From Ascidiaceihabitans sp029251465 (GTDB lineage Bacteria > Pseudomonadota > Alphaproteobacteria > Rhodobacterales > Rhodobacteraceae), in assembly GCF_042932805.1 (NCBI RefSeq), contig NZ_CP170633.1, positions 3,224,001-3,288,000 on the forward strand: DNA of 64,000 nucleotides, in the 5' to 3' direction. A program made the translations under genes and the position numbers. The notes below the pieces were generated by a model. The model had not been told where the DNA came from, searched no databases, and saw nothing but the letters and a program-made list of their open reading frames with translations. This document shows positions 1 to 7,941 of the stretch, in pieces (positions within the stretch are counted from its first letter, which is position 1; each line of letters begins with the position of its first letter).

Positions 1-48
1 GAGCAGCACGATAGCGACCCCTGCAAGCATGTAGAAAAACCCGGTCAT
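1..48 (-). CDS. Start of a membrane protein, cut by the window edge
   Basis: Only the first 16 codons are visible, reading MTGFFYMLAGVAIVLL, which looks like the beginning of a transmembrane helix. The ATG lies 3 bases beyond the stop of the MFS gene on the same strand, so it is probably the fourth gene of the FAD/DUF1365/MFS operon. Too little is present to name a family. Confidence 0.55.
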   Translation of the reverse strand, partial: MTGFFYMLAGVAIVLL

Positions 49-51
49 CCC

Positions 52-1302
52 TTAGGTCTCCTCTAGGTTGGTCGCTGCGAACAGCAACATGGCGATGGCT
101 TTGAGCGCGCAAGGCACGCCGGCGTATAATATCGTGAGGGTGGTCAACGCAGTCTCTGGATTGTCCTGCGATCCGCTTTGAAACCCAGCGAATTGCAGCG
201 TCGGCAACAGGGCCACAGCGGCAAATGCCAAGGTGAATTTCGACACAAATGACCACAGCCCGAACCCTTCGGCGGCAGAGGGCGAAATGCGGGCCATACG
301 CGCCGAAAACAACGCAGGCAGCAGGGTCAGATCCGCGCCCAGCGCCGCCCCCGATGCAAGGCAAATCAACGCAAAGGCCATCCAGTCACCAGCGCCCAAC
401 GTCAGCGCAAATCCCAGCGACAGGATCGACATCGCCATGGCCGTCAGCAAAATGGGTTTGATGCTGTAACGTTCGGCAAGGTGGCTCCAGACCGGGGCCG
501 CGCAGGCCGCAGACAGAAAAAAGACCAGCAGCAGCGGCCCTTCAAAACCCGGTGCGGCAAGGCGCGATTCCACAAAGAATAAAAACAGGGTCGAACTGAC
601 GGCAACGGGGGCGGCATTGATCAAAGCGATCAGCAACAAACGACGCGCGATTTTGTCCTGTAACACGGTCGCGAATCCGGTTGATGCCTGTACATGCCCA
701 GCCCCCCATTCGCGTTGCATCAGCAGCACGGACAAAACGGCCAGAACCGCAAAACCAATGGCGAAACCGGCAAATGGCGCACCCATAAAGTTGCCCAACA
801 CAACTGGCGCAATCGCGGCAACACACACGCCCAACAACGCACCGGTTTCGCGCCACCGCGCGAGCCGCAAGTGGCCTTGTGCGCCGAGATCATCGGCCTT
901 CAACACCCCCTGAGCGTAAAAGTTGATCGTCAGAAACGAGAAGGCTGAAAACACCAACGTCAGCATCACCCCAAACCAGATCAGCGGCGGCAGCAAAGGC
1001 GGGATCGCAAACAGCCCAATCATTCCTGCGGCGATCACCACACAACCGCCAAAGACCATCGCTTTGCGGTTGTGCCGATAGCGTTCAGACCAGCGCCCGA
1101 ACAGCGGATCCTGAACCACATCCAGCAAGCGCAGCACAAACAAAACCGTGCCCAGCGCAACGAGCGACACGCCGTATTCATCCACGTAAAATTTGGGCGC
1201 GTGGATGTAGATCGGCAGCCCAGCTGCAGACAAAAGCGCTGCGAACACACCATAGGCAGGCAGCCGTGTGGGTGCCTTTATGTCCATGATTGTCGTGCTC
1301 AT
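52..1302 (-). CDS. MFS transporter, sugar/cation-symporter-like
   Basis: A 416-residue polytopic inner-membrane protein with about 12 hydrophobic segments. Near residues 57-75 it carries a VLRLLDVVQDPLFG stretch followed by a basic loop (RYRHNRKA), which is typical of the GPH/MelB branch of the major facilitator superfamily. The substrate cannot be read from sequence. Its ATG overlaps the DUF1365 stop by 4 bases (ATGA), so it is translationally coupled in the operon running away from sigE. In other Rhodobacterales an MFS gene sits in the same SigE-linked cluster, so a role in the lipid or photo-oxidative response is inferred from position only. Confidence 0.8.
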   Translation of the reverse strand: MSTTIMDIKAPTRLPAYGVFAALLSAAGLPIYIHAPKFYVDEYGVSLVALGTVLFVLRLLDVVQDPLFGRWSERYRHNRKAMVFGGCVVIAAGMIGLFAIPPLLPPLIWFGVMLTLVFSAFSFLTINFYAQGVLKADDLGAQGHLRLARWRETGALLGVCVAAIAPVVLGNFMGAPFAGFAIGFAVLAVLSVLLMQREWGAGHVQASTGFATVLQDKIARRLLLIALINAAPVAVSSTLFLFFVESRLAAPGFEGPLLLVFFLSAACAAPVWSHLAERYSIKPILLTAMAMSILSLGFALTLGAGDWMAFALICLASGAALGADLTLLPALFSARMARISPSAAEGFGLWSFVSKFTLAFAAVALLPTLQFAGFQSGSQDNPETALTTLTILYAGVPCALKAIAMLLFAATNLEET

Positions 1303-2060
1303 CCGCGCGTCACGTCGTGTTCAGGTGGGGTCGGGCTGGGCCGGAATTTCGCCCCCTTGAACCACAGCTTGACCGCTTGCCAATGGATTAGACCCAGCAC
1401 GCGGCGCGATCCAAACGGGCGTCTGATCATCGCGCGCAAGATACTGGCGTTGCTGATCGGACGACGCGCGCCGGTCAGCGTTGCGATCACACCACCGTCG
1501 CCGCGGGTGTAGTCGATCCAGACCCCGATCCGTTCAGGTGAAATATCAAATCGAAAGACGTACCCGCCTTTCACCGGCTGGAAGGGTGAAACATGCATGA
1601 ATTTTTGCGCGCTTAGACGGTCGGTGGGCGCGATGGGCCGCAGGTCAGGGTGATGCACCAAATAGCTGTGGCGCAGGCCGAATGTGTTGGAGACCTCAGC
1701 GATGACAGCTATCATTGCGTCATCTGCGCGCCGACACAGCCAAAAACTGACAGGGTTAAACACATGCCCAAGCACCCGAGGCTGCGCCAGCAATTCGATC
1801 CGCACAACGCCAGTGATTTGGTGCGTTTGCAGCACCTCGCGCACCCACGTAGCACCGCGCCCGCCTTTGATTTCGCCACCGTGGTCCACATCCTGAACAG
1901 ACATCGCGCCACGCGCATTTCGACCGAACAGCGACGGCGTTTGCACATCCGCGTCCGCATCCAACAACACGTAGTCGATGGAATAGCGAAAACCGTTGTT
2001 CACGTCGCCTTTGCGTCCGTGAAACGTCTGGCCCTGGATATGATCGACGGTTGTGTTCAT
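1299..2060 (-). CDS. DUF1365 family protein
   Basis: A 253-residue soluble protein with the N-terminal layout of DUF1365 (HGRKGDVNNGFRYSIDYVLLD, then a conserved HPVSFWLCR-type region near residues 100-115). DUF1365 genes normally lie between a flavin amine-oxidase-like gene and a cyclopropane-fatty-acid-synthase-like methyltransferase. In Rhodobacter sphaeroides this set belongs to the SigE/ChrR singlet-oxygen regulon and is linked to modified fatty acids. Here it overlaps the FAD gene upstream and the MFS gene downstream by 4 bases each, and no methyltransferase lies between. The biochemical role of DUF1365 is unknown to me. Confidence 0.85.
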   Translation of the reverse strand: MNTTVDHIQGQTFHGRKGDVNNGFRYSIDYVLLDADADVQTPSLFGRNARGAMSVQDVDHGGEIKGGRGATWVREVLQTHQITGVVRIELLAQPRVLGHVFNPVSFWLCRRADDAMIAVIAEVSNTFGLRHSYLVHHPDLRPIAPTDRLSAQKFMHVSPFQPVKGGYVFRFDISPERIGVWIDYTRGDGGVIATLTGARRPISNASILRAMIRRPFGSRRVLGLIHWQAVKLWFKGAKFRPSPTPPEHDVTRG

Positions 2061-3355
2061 TCAGCGGCGACTTTGATCATGTTGCGGGCTTTGATGGCAT
2101 TAGCGACGTTCACAGCACTGGCCAGACCGTCCTCGTGAAAACCGTGCTGCATCCATGCACCTGTGAACCACGTGTTGTTCGTGCCGTTCATTGCGCGCAC
2201 CACGTCTTGGGCGGCCAAAGCAGCCTTGTCGTAAACGGGATGGCGCAGGGTGACTTGATCATAGATCAATTCATCGCGGATTGGGCGTTTTGTATTCAGC
2301 GTCACAAAATGCGGATCATCCATCGGGATCGGTTGCAGCGAGTTCATCCAATAGGTCAGGTCAATCTGATCGCGGCTGGTGGTTTCATCTTCGGTGTAAA
2401 CCCAAGACGACCACGTCGCGCGTCGTTTTGGCATGATCGTTTCATCGGCGTGCAGAATAATATCGTTGGGTTGATATTTTATCGCGCCGAGCGCTGCATT
2501 TTCTGCACCACTTGGATCAGCGAGCAAAGCCAGCGTGTCATCGGAATGGGTGGCAAAGATCACATCATCAAAGGTTTCCCAGTCGCCGCCCCATGCCTTG
2601 ATCTGGACCCCCAGGGCCGTGCGTCGCACAGATTGCACCGCTGTGCCCAACCGCATCTGGACGCCGCGCGCTGTCATCGCATCGCCCAAACGGCGCACAT
2701 ATTCGATGGACCCACCATCGACCGTGTACCATTGGTGCTGGCCGGTCACGCCCAGCAGCGCGTGGTTCTCAAAGAATTGGATCATCGAATGCGCCGGATA
2801 GTCCATAATCTTTTGCGTCGGCGTCGACCAGATCGCACCGGACAGAGGCAGCAGGTAGTAGTCGCGAAACCAATCGCCGGTTCCGAGCACCTTCAGAAAG
2901 CCACCAACCGTCAGGGTGCGATCCTGTGCAATGCGCAGTGCGTTTTTGTTGAACCGGATGATGTCGCGGATCATGCCCAGAAACTTTGGGTTCAAGGCAT
3001 TGGATCGTTGGGCGAATATCGCACCAAGCCCTGCCAATCCGTATTCCAGCTTGCCGCCGCCAATCGAAGCGCCAAAGCTCATGTTGGATTTGATCACGGG
3101 CACGTCCAGTTCAGCGAACAACGCTGCCATGTGTGGATAGTTTGCATAGTTGAACACGATGAAACCGGTATCGACAGGCTGGTCACCGCGCTTGCCAGCC
3201 ATCTTGGTGCGGGCATGACCACCCAACCGCGGCTCCGATTCAAACAGTGTAACGCTTGCATCTGTGCTGAGGTGGTACGCAGCGCCCATACCGGAAATTC
3301 CAGCTCCGATGACCGCAATACGCGAATTCGCCGAAGCAAGTTGATGAGATGGCAT
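2057..3355 (-). CDS. FAD/NAD(P)-binding amine-oxidase-like protein
   Basis: A 432-residue flavoprotein. The dinucleotide-binding motif VIGAGISGMGAAYHL is near residues 15-29, followed by an acidic strand end (FESEPRLGGHART) typical of the flavin amine oxidase/protoporphyrinogen-oxidase fold. A C-terminal FAD-closing region (WFTGAWMQHGFHEDGLASA) is near residues 395-415. It is the first gene of an ATGA-coupled operon and diverges from sigE. Homologues beside DUF1365 are implicated in the oxidative modification of unsaturated or furan fatty acids in the R. sphaeroides SigE regulon; the same role here is inference. AGGA lies about 12 bases before the ATG. Confidence 0.85.
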   Translation of the reverse strand: MPSHQLASANSRIAVIGAGISGMGAAYHLSTDASVTLFESEPRLGGHARTKMAGKRGDQPVDTGFIVFNYANYPHMAALFAELDVPVIKSNMSFGASIGGGKLEYGLAGLGAIFAQRSNALNPKFLGMIRDIIRFNKNALRIAQDRTLTVGGFLKVLGTGDWFRDYYLLPLSGAIWSTPTQKIMDYPAHSMIQFFENHALLGVTGQHQWYTVDGGSIEYVRRLGDAMTARGVQMRLGTAVQSVRRTALGVQIKAWGGDWETFDDVIFATHSDDTLALLADPSGAENAALGAIKYQPNDIILHADETIMPKRRATWSSWVYTEDETTSRDQIDLTYWMNSLQPIPMDDPHFVTLNTKRPIRDELIYDQVTLRHPVYDKAALAAQDVVRAMNGTNNTWFTGAWMQHGFHEDGLASAVNVANAIKARNMIKVAAE

Positions 3356-3452
3356 AAGTTGGTGCGTCCTGTATTACTGTCAGATGTACAATAGGTACGA
3401 TCCATGTCCGCAACCGGATGCAAATGCGGATAAATTAATTTTACCAACCAAG

Positions 3453-3482
3453 TGATCCAACCGCTGAGGTGCTCCGTATCAC
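3453..3482 (+). promoter_or_regulatory. Candidate SigE-type autoregulated promoter
   Basis: TGATCC at 3453-3458 is followed after 18 bases by TATCAC at 3477-3482. TGATCC is the -35 core described for R. sphaeroides SigE (RpoE) promoters, and sigE-chrR operons autoregulate. Transcription would begin near 3490, which makes the longest possible sigE start at 3469 unlikely. The -10 match is weak, so this is a candidate only. Confidence 0.45.
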
Positions 3483-3588
3483 TATCATGTTAACGGGTCT
3501 ATCAACTGCCGATCATGGCCACCCAAGCCTGTTTCCCGGACGCATTGCCGGGGCAGTACCTAAACGGGCCGCAAAAGAACTGAGACGC

Positions 3589-4137
3589 GTGAAACAAGAA
3601 GACAACAAACGGAACCTGTGGGTCGATCATATGATCCGCATCCGCCAACATCAGGATAGGGCAGCCTTTGCAGAGCTGTACGAGCACTTTGCGCCGCGCG
3701 TGAAGGGTTTCTTGATGAAATCTGGGTCCGATGCATCACTGGCCGAAGAATGTGCCCAAGACGTCATGGCGACGTTGTGGCGCAAGGCCCACATGTTTGA
3801 TGCAACACGGGCATCGGTTGCGACGTGGATCTTTACGATCGCACGGAACAGAAGAATTGATTTGCTGCGCAAGCAGCGCCGTCCCGAGCCAGAAGAACTG
3901 ACTTGGGGCCCCGAACACGAACCTGATCAGGCCGATACAATCGCGCTGCAGCAGGAAACGGAAATACTCGGCAAAGCCATACAGGACTTGCCGTCCGCTC
4001 AGCGGGAATTGCTAGAAAAGGCATATTTCGGGGATCTGTCCCACAGCGAAATTGCCGCCCAAACCGGTCTGCCCCTTGGCACGATCAAATCAAGAATTAG
4101 ATTGGCGCTGGAACGCTTGCGCCACGTTATGAAGTGA
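3589..4137 (+). CDS. rpoE: ECF sigma factor SigE (RpoE, singlet-oxygen response)
   Basis: An ECF sigma factor of about 182 residues from the GTG at 3589. The frame is open from 3469, but the extra 40 residues lie over the candidate promoter and are not family-like. Region 2 is near residues 20-85 (DRAAFAELYEHFAPRVKGF, then CAQDVMATLWRKA). Region 4 is near 130-180 with the helix-turn-helix HSEIAAQTGLPLGTIKSRI. It lies 7 bases before chrR, its zinc anti-sigma factor, and diverges from the FAD/DUF1365/MFS operon, the R. sphaeroides arrangement. The expected role is directing RNA polymerase to photo-oxidative stress genes once ChrR releases it. The start codon is uncertain; ATG 3631 is another candidate. 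Confidence 0.88.
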   Translation: MKQEDNKRNLWVDHMIRIRQHQDRAAFAELYEHFAPRVKGFLMKSGSDASLAEECAQDVMATLWRKAHMFDATRASVATWIFTIARNRRIDLLRKQRRPEPEELTWGPEHEPDQADTIALQQETEILGKAIQDLPSAQRELLEKAYFGDLSHSEIAAQTGLPLGTIKSRIRLALERLRHVMK

Positions 4138-4144
4138 ACATGTT

Positions 4145-4801
4145 ATGACAGACACAATCAAACACCACCTGACGGACGACATTCTGATGGCCTATTCCGC
4201 AGGCACATTGCCAGAAGCGTTTAACTTGATGGTCGCAAGCCACATTTCGCTGTGTGACGTGTGCCGTGCGCAAGCAGAAAGCTTTGACGCGGTTGGCGGT
4301 GAATTGTTGGACACCTCCAAATCTGCGCACACGTCGATGACGGCGGACAGCCTTGCCGCGACCTTTGCCCTGATTGATGCGCACCCGTCCGAAACCATCA
4401 CGATGAAGGCCCGGCCCAAAGGCGTGCTGCCCTCACCATTGCAAGACTACGTCGGCGGCGATTTGGAATCAGTGAAATGGCGCGCCATCGGGCTGGGCGT
4501 GAAACAAGCGGTGTTGCCAACGTCATCAGATGCCAGCGCGCGTCTGCTGTTCATTCCCGCCGGGGCTGCGATGCCTGATCACGGCCATGAAGGCATCGAA
4601 ATGACGATGGTTTTGCAGGGTGCGTTTCAGGACGAAGACGATTATTTCGCCTGTGGTGATGTCGAATTTGCGGACAGCGATCTGCATCACACGCCGATTG
4701 CCGACATCCACACCGATTGTATTTGCCTGGCTGTCACCGACGCGCCGCTGAAATTCAAGGGGATCATTCCCCGCATTGCGCAGCGCTTTATCGGCATCTG
4801 A
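4145..4801 (+). CDS. chrR: ChrR-type zinc anti-sigma factor
   Basis: A 218-residue two-domain anti-sigma factor. The N-terminal domain has the zinc motif H33-x3-C37-x2-C40 with H7/H8 upstream, matching the H6/H31/C35/C38 set of R. sphaeroides ChrR. The C-terminal cupin domain (about 95-205) has H146, H148, E152 and H181/H182, matching the second metal site (H141, H143, E147, H177) needed for the singlet-oxygen response. All known ligands are therefore present and the system should be able to sense singlet oxygen. It is cotranscribed with sigE and followed by a clear terminator. Confidence 0.92.
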   Translation: MTDTIKHHLTDDILMAYSAGTLPEAFNLMVASHISLCDVCRAQAESFDAVGGELLDTSKSAHTSMTADSLAATFALIDAHPSETITMKARPKGVLPSPLQDYVGGDLESVKWRAIGLGVKQAVLPTSSDASARLLFIPAGAAMPDHGHEGIEMTMVLQGAFQDEDDYFACGDVEFADSDLHHTPIADIHTDCICLAVTDAPLKFKGIIPRIAQRFIGI

Positions 4802-4827
4802 ATTCTCTCCTGAGAATATGTGAAATC

Positions 4828-4853
4828 GGGCGGGGGAAACCTCGCCCTTTTTT
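4828..4853 (+). terminator. Rho-independent terminator after chrR
   Basis: GGGCG at 4828-4832 pairs with CGCCC at 4843-4847 and is followed directly by six T residues. It lies 27 bases after the chrR stop and separates sigE-chrR from ada. Confidence 0.85.
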
Positions 4854-4911
4854 ATCTGTAAACGCCCGAAAATCGGCACCCTTTGCAGCGCGGGTTTGCT
4901 AAGCTCTATTT

Positions 4912-5961
4912 ATGCTTTTTGATCTGCCCGATGACGCCACCCTGTATGCCGCCTTGCTGGCCCGCGATCCTGCATGGGATGGACGCGCCTTTGTTGGCGT
5001 CAGTTCAACCGGCGTGTTTTGCAGGCTTACCTGCCCTGCCCGAAAACCCAAACCCGAGAATTGTACGTTTTACGCCAGCCCAGCCGCGTGCTTTGACGCT
5101 GGTTTTCGACCCTGCAAACGCTGCTATCCGCTGCACAGTTTGATCCCGGATGATCCCGCCGTCCAAGATCTGCTGACCCGCCTAGACGCCGATCCGGCGA
5201 AACGCTGGTCCGAGACAGAAGTTGTCGCGCTGGGCCACGATCCATCCACAATACGGCGCGCGTTCAAACGGACCTTTGGCACCACGTTTTTGGACATGGC
5301 GCGCGCACGACGCTTGCAAATGGGATTCACAACATTGGCCGCTGGCGGGCAGGTGATTGATGCCCAGCTCGAAGCGGGCTTTGAGAGCGCGTCCGCCTTT
5401 CGCGCCGCATTTGGCAGAATGCTGGGGCTAAATCCCGGTGCGTTTTCACCGGATGCATTGTTGCGCGCAGATTGGTTTCAAACGGCATTGGGTCCGATGA
5501 TCGGTGTCGCAGATCAAACCCATTTGCACCTGTTGGAATTCGCTGATCGCAAGGCCCTTCCTGCCGAATTGAAACGCCTCGTCAAGGCAACGCCAACCGG
5601 GATCGGACTGGGCCGCACCGCCCCGCTCGCCCAAGCAAAATCAGAATTAGAGGCCTTTTTCGAAGGGCGCTCTGCTGACTTCAAAACCCCAATGGCACCC
5701 GCAGGTACACCGTTCACCAAATCCGTTTGGGACGCACTGCAATTGATCCCGGCAGGGCAGACCCGCAGCTACTCCGACCTGGCTCGTGATTTGGGAAAAC
5801 CAGATTCAACACGCGCCGTTGCCCGTGCGAACGGGGCAAACCAAATCGCCATTCTGATCCCGTGTCACCGCGTGTTGGGCGCAGATGGCAGCCTGACCGG
5901 ATATGGCGGCGGGCTATGGCGCAAACGCAAATTAATTGACCTCGAAAGGCAATTTCAATGA
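4912..5961 (+). CDS. ada: Bifunctional Ada: AraC regulator and O6-methylguanine-DNA methyltransferase
   Basis: At 349 residues it is close to E. coli Ada. The N-terminal zinc/methyl-acceptor domain has C37, C41, C68 and C71 (VFCRLTCPAR and FRPCKRCYP), with C37 matching the phosphotriester-methyl acceptor. An AraC-like helix-turn-helix follows near residues 85-180. The C-terminal methyltransferase domain has the IPCHRV active site with C318, the residue that accepts methyl from O6-methylguanine. The protein should repair alkylated DNA and, when methylated, activate its own regulon. Its stop overlaps the next gene's start by 4 bases, so that gene may be alkylation-inducible. Confidence 0.95.
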   Translation: MLFDLPDDATLYAALLARDPAWDGRAFVGVSSTGVFCRLTCPARKPKPENCTFYASPAACFDAGFRPCKRCYPLHSLIPDDPAVQDLLTRLDADPAKRWSETEVVALGHDPSTIRRAFKRTFGTTFLDMARARRLQMGFTTLAAGGQVIDAQLEAGFESASAFRAAFGRMLGLNPGAFSPDALLRADWFQTALGPMIGVADQTHLHLLEFADRKALPAELKRLVKATPTGIGLGRTAPLAQAKSELEAFFEGRSADFKTPMAPAGTPFTKSVWDALQLIPAGQTRSYSDLARDLGKPDSTRAVARANGANQIAILIPCHRVLGADGSLTGYGGGLWRKRKLIDLERQFQ

Positions 5962-6695
5962 CTGACCTCAGACCGTTTCACATACCCGGCAATCCGTTGA
6001 TCTTGTTCAACATCTGGGACGCTGGCAGCGCCAGTGCGGTTGCGAAATCCGGCGCGCCTGTGATCGCTACAGGCAGCTGGGCCGTGGCGCGTTCGCAAGG
6101 ATTTGACGATGGGCAAGTCATGCCCTTTACCCGTTTCATCGACACAACCGCGCAGATCATCGACGCTGTTTCACAACCCGTCACTGTGGACTTTGAGGGC
6201 GGCTTTGCGGATGATCTTTCTGGCTTAAAAACCAACATCGAAACGCTGCTTGAAACGGGTGCGTGTGGTTTGAATCTTGAGGATCGCGTGATCGGCGGCC
6301 AAGGGCTGCACGACACGGGCGATCAATGCGAACGGATCAAGGTTTTGCGAGCCAGCAGCGTTGAAATGTTCATAAACGCACGATGCGATTTACTGTTCAT
6401 GGGCGCGAAACCCGAAGAACACAGCGACCTGATCGTCCCATTGATCGAGCGCGCCAAATCCTATGCAAACGCGGGCGCTGACGGATTGTTTGCACCTGGA
6501 TTAACCAATCCGGTTTTGATCGAACGATTGGTCAAACACAGCCCATTGCCCGTTAACATTATGCGCACAGATGAGACCCAGAGCATTGCCGACCTTGCTG
6601 ATTTGGGGGTCGCGCGCATCAGTCACGGACCGGTGCCCTACCTAAAGATGATGAGCGCCCTCGGGACCCAAGCGAAGACATACTACGAAAGGTAG
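5958..6695 (+). CDS. Isocitrate lyase/PEP mutase family protein
   Basis: A 245-residue TIM-barrel protein of the PEP mutase/isocitrate lyase superfamily. NIWDAGSASAVAKSGAPVIATGS (read in two parts around residues 18-40) is the typical N-terminal segment; VDFEGGFAD (75-83) carries the metal-binding acidic residues, and GLNLEDR (103-109) follows. The KKxCGH-type loop of true isocitrate lyase is not visible and the protein is short, so it is better seen as a carboxyphosphonoenolpyruvate mutase or oxaloacetate-decarboxylase-like member of unknown substrate. It overlaps the ada stop by ATGA and ends facing rmuC. Confidence 0.85.
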   Translation: MTDLRPFHIPGNPLILFNIWDAGSASAVAKSGAPVIATGSWAVARSQGFDDGQVMPFTRFIDTTAQIIDAVSQPVTVDFEGGFADDLSGLKTNIETLLETGACGLNLEDRVIGGQGLHDTGDQCERIKVLRASSVEMFINARCDLLFMGAKPEEHSDLIVPLIERAKSYANAGADGLFAPGLTNPVLIERLVKHSPLPVNIMRTDETQSIADLADLGVARISHGPVPYLKMMSALGTQAKTYYER

Positions 6696-6708
6696 CGTCG
6701 CACGATTG

Positions 6709-7941
6709 TCAGCTGTCCGGCTGTTTCAGCGGCACCACGTTGGCGGCAATTTCATCCGCTGTCAGCTCTTCGAAATCGAAGTTGTCCAAGCGTTCCGCCC
6801 GTTTGCCTGCGCGTTCGGCGGCGGTGCCAATCCCGTCCAGATCCTTGCGGGCAAGACTGAAATGCGTGTTCAATTTATCGACACGTTCCACCACCAGTTC
6901 TACGTCTCGGTGCAACTGCTTTAGCGTCGTGCGGATCGCGCCTGCTTGTTCGCGCATGCGGGCGTCTTTGAGGATCGCACGCATCGTGTTCAGCGTCGCC
7001 ATACAAGTGGTCGGCGACACGATCCAAACGCGGGCATCAAAGCCGGTGCGCACCAATTCAGGAAAGTTTGCGTGCAGCTCTGCGTAGACCGCTTCGGAGG
7101 GCAAAAACATCAAAGCACCGTCTGCGGTTTCGCCTTCGATGATGTATTTTTCACTGATGTCACGGATGTGCTTTTTGACGTCCACTTTGAACCGCACAAC
7201 TGCGGCCTTCAGGTCGTAATCCGTCTTGGCATTCCGCAGCGCCTCGTAGGCATCCAGCGGAAATTTGCTATCAATAACAATGGGGCCGGGCGGATTGGGC
7301 AGCGAAATCAGGCAGTCGGCACGTTTGCCATTGCTCAGCGTTTCTTGCAGCTTGTAGCTGTCGCGCGGCAAAGCTTTGCCAACGATGTCCGTCAGCTGAA
7401 TTTCACCAAATGCACCGCGCGTTTGCTTGTTCGACAGGATGTCTTGCAGCGATAAAACATCGCCCGAAAGCTTGGTGATATTGTCCTGCGCCTTGTCGAT
7501 TGCAGCCAGTCGTTCTTGCAATTGCGTCAGGCTGGTTGTCGTCTGTTTTGAAGACCCGTGCAGGGTTTCCTTCATCCGTTCTTGCAGCTCTGCCATGGCG
7601 CGCTGCGAGCGCATGGCGTTGTCGGCCAAACGGTCCTGCATTTGTTGCTGAACAGCGGCCAAGCGTGCCTCAACTGTTTGAATAACCTGCGTTTGTGCGT
7701 TGGCTTGGGTGTCGGACACGGTCTGCAAACCGCCCTGTAATTGCGCCTGACCCGTGCTGAGGTGCTGCACGTTTTGGCCCAGCACAACCATGTTTTGTGA
7801 CAACAATGTACTGGCTGCCGCCGCCCGCCGCGCCGCACGGCCAGACGCGATCAGCAGCAAAATCACGATCAGAACAAGCACGCCCATCGCAGCCAAAACC
7901 GCAACATTCACAGGGATCAAGGCACCGCCAACTTCGATCAT
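6709..7941 (-). CDS. rmuC: DNA recombination protein RmuC
   Basis: A 410-residue protein from the ATG at 7941, which overlaps the mutL stop by 4 bases; the longer open frame upstream is mutL read in another frame. There is a membrane anchor at residues 10-32 and a long Gln/Ala-rich coiled coil (about 40-165). The RmuC nuclease-like domain follows, with IVIDSKFPLDAYEAL holding the PD-(D/E)xK-type Asp and Lys. RmuC family proteins limit inversions at short repeats in E. coli; the mechanism is not settled. Coupling to mutL supports a genome-stability role. Confidence 0.92.
   Translation of the reverse strand: MIEVGGALIPVNVAVLAAMGVLVLIVILLLIASGRAARRAAAASTLLSQNMVVLGQNVQHLSTGQAQLQGGLQTVSDTQANAQTQVIQTVEARLAAVQQQMQDRLADNAMRSQRAMAELQERMKETLHGSSKQTTTSLTQLQERLAAIDKAQDNITKLSGDVLSLQDILSNKQTRGAFGEIQLTDIVGKALPRDSYKLQETLSNGKRADCLISLPNPPGPIVIDSKFPLDAYEALRNAKTDYDLKAAVVRFKVDVKKHIRDISEKYIIEGETADGALMFLPSEAVYAELHANFPELVRTGFDARVWIVSPTTCMATLNTMRAILKDARMREQAGAIRTTLKQLHRDVELVVERVDKLNTHFSLARKDLDGIGTAAERAGKRAERLDNFDFEELTADEIAANVVPLKQPDS

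Noticed and set aside
2051..3394. Long plus-strand frame opposite the FAD gene (447 codons), and similar long antisense frames at 13199-14119, 14512-15486, 48617-49312 and elsewhere
   Set aside because: They mirror real genes with clear family motifs on the other strand, have His/Arg/Gln-rich low-complexity translations, and no ribosome sites. They arise from GC-biased codon use.
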